NCBI GenBank assembly: GCA_900542265.1
Contig: UQML01000007.1
Coordinates: 1 to 64,000 of the forward strand
Direction of reading: 5' to 3'
DNA: 64,000 nucleotides
Origin: an uncultured Eggerthella sp.
GTDB lineage: Bacteria; Actinomycetota; Coriobacteriia; Coriobacteriales; Eggerthellaceae
Part shown: piece by piece, positions 34,334-41,890 of the stretch
How the letters are laid out: each line of letters opens with the position of its first letter
Position numbering within the stretch: position 1 is the stretch's first letter
Position numbers and translations under genes: made by a program
Notes under the pieces: generated by a model
Told to the model about the DNA's origin: nothing
What the model saw: only the letters and a program-made list of their open reading frames with translations
Databases searched by the model: none

Positions 34334-35728
34334 TTATGCAAGAGCTGCAAGGCCAAGCGATATAAACATAATCAAGAAGCCGCCGATGCCGACGCTCAGG
34401 CCAATAATGAGACGCCGTTTGAGGGTATAGCGCTCCAGGACGGAAAATGCAGAGGTGAAGGGCGCGCGGTCAAATAGCAGAAGCGCGATGCCGACGAACA
34501 TGATCGCCAATCCCATGGACGCTATCCATAAGTTGGTTGCGGGAATCGCGGCTTGCGTTTCGGATGGGTTGAGCGCGCTGATGACGCAGCCCCACAGGAA
34601 TAAAAGTAGGACGAGAAACACAAGCACGTCCCAGACAATTCCTATGATCGCTCGCGCAGAAAGACCGCTTTCATCTTCGGTTGAAGGGGTTGAGGAAGCT
34701 ACGTGTGACAAAGATGGTGATTGAGTTGTTGCAGGATTGCTTGCTTCACGTTGCTTGTCGGTTTCACGCTCGATTGACTCTCTGGTTGAAGCTGGCAGTG
34801 CGTGCAAGAATGCAGCCTTGAGCTCCCCTACCGTTTGGTAGCGTTGCTGCGGATCAAAGGCCGATGCCTTTCTGATCACCGCCGCCAAAGCAGGATTTGC
34901 CGCACTTAAAAATACATCACGCTTCTCGCGCGAGCTAAAAGAAGCATGCGGTGTCGCGCCCGTGAGCATGAAGTAGAGCACGGCGCCAAGCGCGTATACA
35001 TCGGAACGCACATCGGTCTGACCGTAGCCAAATTGCTCAGGCGGCGCATATGCACGCGTGCCTAAGGCACGCGTATCACAATCTGAATCCTCGTTGAAGA
35101 GGCGTGCGATCCCGAAATCGATCACCTTGACCTGAAGGTTGCGCGGATCGTCAGTCCCATCGGCAAGAATCATAATATTGCTCGGCTTGATATCACGATG
35201 AATGAGCGATGGATCAAACGAGGCATGCAGCTGCGCTACCGCATCGCATAGTTTAGGAAAAATGAACTGCGTCGTTTTCTCACCCGCGCCATGCTGAGCG
35301 ACCCAGGCATCAAGCGTCTCGCCCTCAAGGTACTCGAGAATGACAACCTGATACCCCGGGATGTCGTAACAATCCAAAACACGAGGAGCACACGCAAGTT
35401 TACGTCCCTGCTTTTCAGCAAGATAGAGCAACTCATATGCATTCCCCGCGTTGGATGCATTTGCAATTTGTTTGCGGATGTAGCGGACGCCAGGCTGAGT
35501 GTATGATTGACTTCCTTGGTTGGTAATTCCATCGCCAAAATCAACGTTAGACTCAGCGGCGGTATCAGCGACGGGTTCAGCGACGGTATCAGCGACGGGT
35601 TCAGCGTCATGCTCATACACAACGAGCTCCGTCGTTTCGAACTCGGAACTTTTGAGCATCTCGACCACGTGATAGTGTTTATCGCGCGCGAGGTTGGCCA
35701 GGCAGGTTTGTAAATCAGGTGAAGTCAT
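34334..35728 (-). CDS. Membrane-attached Ser/Thr protein kinase
   Basis: A 464-residue Hanks-type kinase. Catalytic loop HRDIKPSNIM (near residue 178), DFGIAR metal loop, a TRAYAPPEQ activation/APE region and DVRSDVYALG are all intact. The ATP-binding N-lobe is unusual: there is no obvious Gly-rich loop, and a tandem peptide repeat, AEPVADT twice, sits around residue 45-60. A Ser/Thr/Glu linker (about 310-360) leads to three or four C-terminal membrane helices, with no PASTA repeats. ATG at 35728 has GAGG just upstream; ATG at 35737 is an alternative. It follows an HTH protein and a DUF4190/DUF4352 protein on the same strand, a likely signalling operon. Confidence 0.9.
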   Translation of the reverse strand: MTSPDLQTCLANLARDKHYHVVEMLKSSEFETTELVVYEHDAEPVADTVAEPVADTAAESNVDFGDGITNQGSQSYTQPGVRYIRKQIANASNAGNAYELLYLAEKQGRKLACAPRVLDCYDIPGYQVVILEYLEGETLDAWVAQHGAGEKTTQFIFPKLCDAVAQLHASFDPSLIHRDIKPSNIMILADGTDDPRNLQVKVIDFGIARLFNEDSDCDTRALGTRAYAPPEQFGYGQTDVRSDVYALGAVLYFMLTGATPHASFSSREKRDVFLSAANPALAAVIRKASAFDPQQRYQTVGELKAAFLHALPASTRESIERETDKQREASNPATTQSPSLSHVASSTPSTEDESGLSARAIIGIVWDVLVFLVLLLFLWGCVISALNPSETQAAIPATNLWIASMGLAIMFVGIALLLFDRAPFTSAFSVLERYTLKRRLIIGLSVGIGGFLIMFISLGLAALA

Positions 35729-35793
35729 AGACCTCATACTAGCAGAGCGTGCGAGCAGATCATCAGGCCGTCAGAAAATTGAACGAGCAAATG

Positions 35794-36285
35794 CTAGCAA
35801 ATGGTTGCTTCCCCAAACCGATACAACTCGCATTCCGCCTCACGCAGCGTGTATCCCTTGTCGAGGCAGAAAATGATAATGGCATCGCGCCGATCCTTGG
35901 GATACAGCTCGTTCACACGCGCCGCCTGAAGCAACCGATTTGTCTCCGTAAGCGACAGCTGCATGGCAAAGGCAAGTTGAAACATCTTATTGCGCGACCC
36001 CTGCCGCTCCCCTTTGAAAATCTGGTAACCAAACGTCTCATTAAGACCCGCCGCTTTGATGACAGCCGCGCGCTTGAGCCCCTTTTTGTCCAGAAGGTAG
36101 TTGAGATACTCAGCGGCTGATCGGCTTGTAATGTGGTATGCATCAGTAAAGGCAGTAGGCGATGGGGCATCCAGCAGTTCAGCCAAAAGCTCCTCAGTAA
36201 GCGGTTCTTCAGCCGCAGGGATCTCGACTGCAGATTGCCCTGCATTGGGATGCTCATCTGCATGAATATCTTCAGGCGTTTTCAC
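35794..36285 (-). CDS. HTH protein of a kinase operon
   Basis: A 163-residue protein. Residues 1-45 are acidic and probably disordered. Residues 58-110 look like a lambda-repressor-type HTH (YLNYLLDKKGLKRAAVIKAA, then NETFGYQIFKGERQ), and the end has NELYPKDRRDAIIIFCLDKG, a pattern I recall in proteins encoded beside bacterial Ser/Thr kinases. GTG at 36285 follows AAGGAAG. It lies 20 bases after the DUF4352 gene and 65 bases before the kinase gene, all on one strand. It is probably a regulator or a substrate of the kinase; this is inferred from the repeated pairing. Confidence 0.75.
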   Translation of the reverse strand: MKTPEDIHADEHPNAGQSAVEIPAAEEPLTEELLAELLDAPSPTAFTDAYHITSRSAAEYLNYLLDKKGLKRAAVIKAAGLNETFGYQIFKGERQGSRNKMFQLAFAMQLSLTETNRLLQAARVNELYPKDRRDAIIIFCLDKGYTLREAECELYRFGEATIC

Positions 36286-36305
36286 GCAACTTCCTTTCTA
36301 AGGGG

Positions 36306-37043
36306 CTAGCCCAAAAGCCACGAAGCCGTCGGCTTATCAGAAATCATACTTGCATAATACAGTGCTTTGGTGGCGTTGCCATCAAAGTAAACATCACCCG
36401 TCACGGTACCACCTGCAGCAAGCGTCCCCGAATTCAACTCATTATCACTCTCGGAATAATACGTATTTGATCGCTGGGCGCCATTTGCGTCTTCAGCCTT
36501 CCAATCGAAGGAGTTAAAAGAGAGTCCCTTGGAACCATTGTTGGCATAGGTAACTGTGATGCCAGTAATAGGATCACCATTGTAATTTTTGAGACCTGTT
36601 TGAACGGCATCAACGCTTACGACAAGACCGCCCTCAGTTGTGATAGAAGTGCCCACAGCTAGATCAGTAGTGGAATCTGCGGCAGAAGTCGAAGCGGTTG
36701 AATCGCCTGACTCGGCCTCCACCGTTACACTTGCTTCAGGTCCATTAGTGGCGGAATCAATGGCGGCACTATACATACTCTGCGTCGCGAGCACCACAAT
36801 AATCGAAATCACATTGAGCACGATGCCAGCGATTGCAATGCCGTTGCCTTTCTTCTTGCCCTTGCGAATTCCGACAAATCCCACGATGGCAAAAATGAGG
36901 CCGAGCGCTGCCAGAAAAAACGATCCATTGTTAATAATAGGCAGAAACGATGTCAAAATGGCAAGGATGCCAAGAACGAGAGCTGCAATCGCCATGCCCG
37001 ATGTTGAAGTAGACTGCGTAGGTTGCTGCGTAGGTTGATCCAT
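36306..37043 (-). CDS. DUF4190/DUF4352 membrane protein
   Basis: A 245-residue membrane protein: a short Gln/Thr/Ser lead, then two or three hydrophobic segments with the DUF4190 pattern (AIAALVLGILAILTSFL, then GFVGIRKGKKKGNGIAIAGI), a Ser/Thr linker, and a C-terminal extracytoplasmic domain of immunoglobulin-like beta type (VTYANNGSKGLSFNSFDWKA; DUF4352). ATG at 37043 follows AGAGGAA, so an upstream in-frame ATG at 37079 is not used. It is first in the operon with the HTH protein and kinase. Such proteins are presumed surface sensors or lipoprotein-like telokin domains; the exact role is unknown. Confidence 0.8.
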   Translation of the reverse strand: MDQPTQQPTQSTSTSGMAIAALVLGILAILTSFLPIINNGSFFLAALGLIFAIVGFVGIRKGKKKGNGIAIAGIVLNVISIIVVLATQSMYSAAIDSATNGPEASVTVEAESGDSTASTSAADSTTDLAVGTSITTEGGLVVSVDAVQTGLKNYNGDPITGITVTYANNGSKGLSFNSFDWKAEDANGAQRSNTYYSESDNELNSGTLAAGGTVTGDVYFDGNATKALYYASMISDKPTASWLLG

Positions 37044-37210
37044 AGGGGTTCCTCTCACATTGAGATGACACATCGGCATGATCTACCACGAACGATGCTC
37101 GTTCAGATTCTCGTTCATCCAGATCAGTCGCCAACACGGCATCGTGCTTATCAATACATCATCGTATGGTAGAGGTAGACCTACACAAAAACATTAGCTG
37201 CGAGCTAAGG

Positions 37211-37498
37211 TTAGTTTGATTGAGCTAGACGTGCGGAAGACAGAAACGCATCAATAAGCACTACTTGTTCGTTGGGCTCCACAGGAACATCGATAAGTGA
37301 GGTTGGTTGAGGGATTTCCTCACCGTCTTCTTCGAGGCCAAATAAAACACAGCCAAGCAATTCCCGTGCAGACAACAATGCATCATCCTCATTAACACCA
37401 CTTGTTGCTACATCCAAATCAGGGAAGGTCACCGCAATTTCACAGCCAGGCTCGTAGGTAAACACGGCAGGATAAAAGTATCTATCATTCTTTTTCAT
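37211..37498 (-). CDS. HicB-like antitoxin-fold protein, no HicA
   Basis: A 95-residue protein with the HicB partial RNase H-like fold: YFYPAVFTYEPGCEIAVTFP, then DLDVATSGVNEDDALLSARE, the pattern (Y.A.f......v.FPDl....g.t..eA...a...l) of the family. The C-terminal part lacks a clear RHH or HTH DNA-binding domain, although VEPNEQVVLIDAFLS may form a short one. ATG at 37498 follows GGAG. No HicA toxin gene (about 60 codons with dsRBD fold) is seen on either side within 600 bases, so it is an orphan, either a remnant or a solitary regulator. Confidence 0.8.
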   Translation of the reverse strand: MKKNDRYFYPAVFTYEPGCEIAVTFPDLDVATSGVNEDDALLSARELLGCVLFGLEEDGEEIPQPTSLIDVPVEPNEQVVLIDAFLSSARLAQSN

Positions 37499-37640
37499 TA
37501 TGTCTCCATTCATAGGTGAAGAACTCATTCGAAATGAATTCCTGCTTGTCATTCGATACTTTTCCCGTTTTTTAAAGGATTTTTGACAAACGAAGACTTT
37601 CTGCGAGCCTTCAATTTTCCATTGGGCCTTGGCAGAAGTC

Positions 37641-37666
37641 ATTTCAACTCATATATGAGTTGAAAT
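37641..37666. repeat. 26-bp perfect palindrome upstream of the HicB-like gene
   Basis: Positions 37641-37653 and 37654-37666 are exact reverse complements, with no spacer (half-site ATTTCAACTCATA). It lies about 145 bases upstream of the HicB-like start. A dimeric repressor site is the natural reading; with no loop it would not work well as a terminator. Confidence 0.65.
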
Positions 37667-37952
37667 CCTCACAAACCACCCCAGTTTTGTCACTAAGAAC
37701 AGTAAAGTCGACCTCGACGAGAGTAAAGCCTAAAGACCAGTCCTCGCACAAAGTCGAGTCTCGTCACGGAAGGCATCAAAAATCAAAAAAGAGTGAAGAA
37801 CTATTTAAAACGTAACATACAAAGCACTTTTATCATTATTGAATACAATCTTAGCATAAGCGCATCCAGATGATTTTCTAAGTTTAACCTGTTCAAACCA
37901 CATTAACGTCGAAAACCAAGACAAAAGTTAAAGCAAAAGCTCAAACAAAAAA
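37643..37952. other. Gene-free region with part of a dispersed intergenic repeat
   Basis: No coding frame that I can support. It contains most of the palindrome and several blocks that recur in the other large gap at 60886-61357: CCTCACA...GTTTTGTCAC near 37667-37694, and AAAAATCA..AGAGTGAA near 37778-37796. A related block, TTGACAAACGAAGACTTTCTG, lies just outside at about 37583. Confidence 0.5.
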
Positions 37953-39209
37953 CTAATCCACGTAGTCCCGATCAATCATGACGTTATGGCTAAACTGCGG
38001 ATAGGTCTCACGTATTTTTTCAACTACCGCATCGCGCAAAGCTTCGTCGTCTTCCTTAAAATCAATCACGAGATCAAAGTTCACAACGCCTGTTGCCTCA
38101 TCGACATAAAACCCATGCGTCCCCAAAATACCTGGCTGCTGAATAACCAGCTTTTGAAGGAGCGCGTGCACCGGCGCGTACTTGCCCGTTGTATTGGTCG
38201 CGTAAATTCCAAGCGTAATCAGAATGCCAAACTTGTCGTAAACATCCTCAGAAATGCGACGCGTCAACTCGGATACTGTGCGTGCATTCATGTTATCCTC
38301 AACCTCAATATGCGCACTGCCAATAATCTCATTGGGTCCAAAGTTATCGAGCATCAAATCATAAGTGCCAAGCACACCATCGTAGGAGGAAATGAACTTC
38401 TTGAGTGAGTGCCCAAGCTTATCATCCCCCCGCTCACCAATGATGGGACTCACTGCATCTTTGAGCACATCAAATCCCGCCTTAAACACGAAAAGCGAGA
38501 TGATAATGCCAATAATACCGTCAATATTGACGTTAAACCAGATCATGGCAAGTGCTGCCACAAGCGTACCACCCGTCAAAATGGCATCGTAATTCGAGTC
38601 GATACCGGATCCGTAGAGCGCACCTGAATCATACTCACGCCCTTTACGCGTGAGATACCAGCCAATAAAAATCTTGGCGATAATAGAAGCAACAATGACG
38701 ATAAGGGTAATGGTGCCGTAATTAGTAACGGCTGGATGGATCACTTTATCAATAGATTCACGCATTGACATGACTGCGGCCGCCAAAATGATGAGCGCAA
38801 TCACGAGCGAAGTCATATACTCCAAACGTCCATAACCAAACGGATGTTTTCTATCTGCGCGCCGCCCGGCGAGTTTGGTACCAATGATGGTGATGACCGA
38901 TGAGAGCACGTCCGTTGCATTATTGACCGCGTCTAAAATAATGGCGATGGAGTTAGCGGCAACACCCACGATAGTCTTAAAAATAACAAGAACAACGTTG
39001 CCCACAATGCCTACATAGCTCGCACGCACAATACCCTGTTCACGCTTTTTTTGATCAGGCATTGATGCACGTGCATGCTTTTGAGCGCGATGCTTTTTAT
39101 GCACAAACTTTGCAAGATTATCAGGCACCTCAACCTTTTGATCGTGTGCCTGAGCCGACGCTTTGTCTGTTCCCTTGTCCGCCTGGTGATCTGTTGCTTG
39201 CACACCCAT
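37953..39209 (-). CDS. Cation diffusion facilitator (CDF) metal transporter
   Basis: A 418-residue CDF protein exporting divalent metals (Zn, Mn, Fe or Co) against protons. A long charged lead (about 1-60) precedes six membrane helices. Hallmarks are DAVNNATDVLSS in helix 2 (family D...D metal site), DRKHPFGYGRLEY after it, and SNYDAILTGG in helix 5 (family D...D). The C-terminal domain (about 275-418) is the cytoplasmic metal-binding regulator and is longer than usual. ATG at 39209 is preferred over 39218 by spacing to AAGAGG. The gene is monocistronic, between an orphan HicB-like gene and degV. The metal cannot be assigned. Confidence 0.92.
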   Translation of the reverse strand: MGVQATDHQADKGTDKASAQAHDQKVEVPDNLAKFVHKKHRAQKHARASMPDQKKREQGIVRASYVGIVGNVVLVIFKTIVGVAANSIAIILDAVNNATDVLSSVITIIGTKLAGRRADRKHPFGYGRLEYMTSLVIALIILAAAVMSMRESIDKVIHPAVTNYGTITLIVIVASIIAKIFIGWYLTRKGREYDSGALYGSGIDSNYDAILTGGTLVAALAMIWFNVNIDGIIGIIISLFVFKAGFDVLKDAVSPIIGERGDDKLGHSLKKFISSYDGVLGTYDLMLDNFGPNEIIGSAHIEVEDNMNARTVSELTRRISEDVYDKFGILITLGIYATNTTGKYAPVHALLQKLVIQQPGILGTHGFYVDEATGVVNFDLVIDFKEDDEALRDAVVEKIRETYPQFSHNVMIDRDYVD

Positions 39210-39376
39210 TGCGCTCATGCCTCTTTAATCCCACCATGATGCTGTGTGTTCATCGCGGTGCCTGCTTGCCCTCTATCTACCTTTTGTCGTTATCTTTAGA
39301 TCATAGAGCGCCTTGTGCGCAGAAATGATTACACATGCCAACGACTAAGGGATTGTAGGCAGAGCGTTGCTTAAGT

Positions 39377-39409
39377 GATTATTTTGCAGCGATTATTTTG
39401 CAGCGATTA
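39377..39409. repeat. 14-bp tandem repeat
   Basis: GATTATTTTGCAGC occurs at 39377-39390 and 39391-39404, followed by a partial third unit. It lies just downstream of degV, in the gap before the CDF gene. Confidence 0.8.
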
Positions 39410-39437
39410 CCTTGCGACGGGAAGCGAGAACATATCG

Positions 39438-40430
39438 CTACATTAAATACGGTTCATCAGCCTTATCAATACCTTGCACCGCAATGCCAATAAGGCCAGG
39501 CCCTCCATGGGTAACGAGAACCGGGCAGATTTCTTCCTCGTACAAATCAACAAAATCAGGAAGCTCTTCACATACCGTTGTACAAAACTTTGCACACTCA
39601 GCTTCCGCGTTGCTATTCACGACGGCAATATTGTAATGACGAAATCCCTCGACCCGTTTTTTAGCCAGCCCCAACATCTTTTTGAGCGACTGTTTGCGTC
39701 CCTTTGCCTTAAGCAACGGTTCAAGTGCCCCTTCAGCATTGGAACTAATCACCGGACGAACATCCAAAACTGATCCAAGCGCATAACTCGCACCAGACAA
39801 ACGCCCTCCCTTGTAGAGATACGTGAGCGTTTCAGGAGTGAAAAATGCTCTTGTGTTGTCAATAATGCGCCCCATGCGCTCTAAAATATCCTCAAACGAC
39901 AAACCTGCCTGTACCAACTTAGCAGCAGCAATGCCAATAAGGCCTGACCCCATCGCCAAAGATTTTGAGTCAAAAACGCGTGTTTCTAATTCGCTGAAGC
40001 CCATCGCAACACTGCGAAACAAGTTAAATGTGCTTGAAAGAGCACTCGCAATAGTAACCGCAATAACTTGCTGATATCCATCAGCATGAATTTGTTCAAG
40101 TGTTTTGAGCACCGAAGCAGGCGTCGGCGTTGAAGTCGAAGGGATCTCTTCAGGAAGACGTGCATAGATTTCGTTTGGCATAATATCCACACGGTCACGA
40201 TAGGTTTCGTTAGGATAGTTGATCAGAAGAGGCACCACATAAATATTGCATGCTTCAACAACTGCGGAAGGAATATCGCACGCGGAATCAACCATAATAG
40301 CGATACGATTTTTTGCACACACCGACAGCTCTTGCGCATTTTGCGCGTTCTGTGAACTCGAGAACGAACTCTGCAAATGCTGCGAACTCTGTGAATCTTG
40401 CGAGATAATTTTTGAGAATATGCCCGACAC
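39438..40430 (-). CDS. DegV-family fatty-acid-binding protein
   Basis: A 330-residue DegV protein, a lipid-binding fold that in Firmicutes (FakB) presents fatty acids to the kinase FakA. The family pattern is clear: IAIMVDSACDIP (about 43-54), TSTPTPASV (S/T cluster binding the carboxylate), IASALSSTFNLF, VFDSKSLAMGSGL, and TYLYKGGRLSG near residue 205. A Ser/Gln-rich lead of about 40 residues precedes the fold and is unusual. GTG at 40430 is the first in-frame start. No FakA-like kinase gene is near. Upstream, a short gap separates it from the bactofilin-like gene. Confidence 0.92.
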   Translation of the reverse strand: MSGIFSKIISQDSQSSQHLQSSFSSSQNAQNAQELSVCAKNRIAIMVDSACDIPSAVVEACNIYVVPLLINYPNETYRDRVDIMPNEIYARLPEEIPSTSTPTPASVLKTLEQIHADGYQQVIAVTIASALSSTFNLFRSVAMGFSELETRVFDSKSLAMGSGLIGIAAAKLVQAGLSFEDILERMGRIIDNTRAFFTPETLTYLYKGGRLSGASYALGSVLDVRPVISSNAEGALEPLLKAKGRKQSLKKMLGLAKKRVEGFRHYNIAVVNSNAEAECAKFCTTVCEELPDFVDLYEEEICPVLVTHGGPGLIGIAVQGIDKADEPYLM

Positions 40431-40528
40431 CGTACTATGACCCCTTTATCCAAAATACATAAAGGTTCATTATACCGTGGTTGAGGCCGTTGTACCCGCG
40501 TAGTCGATTAGACAAACCGCGGCACTCA

Positions 40529-41800
40529 TTACTGCCCGTTTTGCACAAGCGGGGGCAGTTTCACATGAGTGGCCTCATAGCGCAAATAGCCCATTTGAAT
40601 CCAACAACCCACGCAGTACATCGTACATACGGTAGGAACAATGGTGAGGCATCCCGGCAACCAGCAAATCAGCGTGAGTACCGCAGTAGCAATAAGCGCG
40701 CCACTATAGGGATGCTTGCCTTTTGAAAAATGGATACCAAGCGCAGCACCTGCAAGAGGAATCGCAAAAAGCCACGTAGTCACCATGATGATGGTAAGCA
40801 GCGCTGCGATAGGTAATCCAACAACGGTAATCGATAAGATGATAAGCACAATAGGCATCACAAGAAAAGCGATAAAGCCAGCAAGACAGGAACGCCCCAT
40901 TCTGTCACGCGTCATAATAGCCATACGCTCAATGGGCTTGCGACCAATCCAAGTAAAGAGAGCGGTCAAAAGACTATGAGAAGCAAGAGCGAAGACCACA
41001 ATCAGCATCCACACGACTGATCCAAAAGGAAGAAGAGATCCCCAATCGGTTTGCAACGCAATACCTGATGCACTCTCACCTGTCATCTCTTGAGCAGGAC
41101 GTTTTACGATCTCTCCAATTGATGCCCCCTCAGCAACGGTTACGTTAGCATTATCGGGAACAGCAAGCACGCCAGTAATTACCGCGTCATCGGTAATAGT
41201 GATAGTGCCAGCATTGATAGCCACATCGCCTTCGACGGTAGCAGAACACGTTACCTCGTATCCACTTAGAAATACGCCCAGATACGTACCTCCTGCCTTA
41301 ATCGTACGACCCGCCGCATAAAGTCCTTTAGCCGTAACGTCAGAACCAGTGGTAATAGTCATGCCTGCCGCGGTGATATTGTTGATGACAGCAGTCTTAG
41401 TAATCATGATGGTCTGACCAGCAGGACGCAGAGACCCATTAATTGTTGAGTCCGTAAAAGAAAGTTCGTTTCCTGCTACACAGGCACTGCCATTGCCTTG
41501 TGCACCAACAGTAATGCCCGATGCCTGCAAAGCATCACCTGCCCAATAAAAATCAGTACCAATTTCCTTATTGGTCACCGGAGCATTAACCACAAAGAGA
41601 TTACCGGTGTGAACATCATTAATTACCTCAGACTCGCCTGATTGCGCCTGACTACTAAACGCATCAGCATAGGCGCGCTCAGGAATGATCAGATAGGGTG
41701 TTGCAAGTGCTCCGAGCAATAACACACTTATCACCACGCTGAAGAGAACCTGAACCACTGATGGTGAACTTGGTGAACTATACGATGTGGTTTTCTGCAT
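40529..41800 (-). CDS. Bactofilin-like membrane protein
   Basis: A 423-residue membrane protein. The N-terminal hydrophobic segment (about 18-38) is followed by an extracytoplasmic parallel beta-helix-like region (about 60-235) with short hydrophobic repeats such as ITAAGMTITTGSDVTAKGLY and VEGDVAINAGTITITDDA, the pattern of bactofilin/polymer-forming repeats. Four or five membrane helices fill residues 260-405. ATG at 41800 follows AGGATAGGTA. In other bacteria such proteins are uncharacterised and may organise the envelope. Function is not established. It is probably independent of degV. Confidence 0.72.
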   Translation of the reverse strand: MQKTTSYSSPSSPSVVQVLFSVVISVLLLGALATPYLIIPERAYADAFSSQAQSGESEVINDVHTGNLFVVNAPVTNKEIGTDFYWAGDALQASGITVGAQGNGSACVAGNELSFTDSTINGSLRPAGQTIMITKTAVINNITAAGMTITTGSDVTAKGLYAAGRTIKAGGTYLGVFLSGYEVTCSATVEGDVAINAGTITITDDAVITGVLAVPDNANVTVAEGASIGEIVKRPAQEMTGESASGIALQTDWGSLLPFGSVVWMLIVVFALASHSLLTALFTWIGRKPIERMAIMTRDRMGRSCLAGFIAFLVMPIVLIILSITVVGLPIAALLTIIMVTTWLFAIPLAGAALGIHFSKGKHPYSGALIATAVLTLICWLPGCLTIVPTVCTMYCVGCWIQMGYLRYEATHVKLPPLVQNGQ

Positions 41801-41890
41801 TACCTATCCTGTCTTTTGCCGTTACAGCCTTGTATGTACTGTTTTTCACAAGACTTTTGGTGCGCGTTGTATTGTGCCTTGTCTTGTGCG

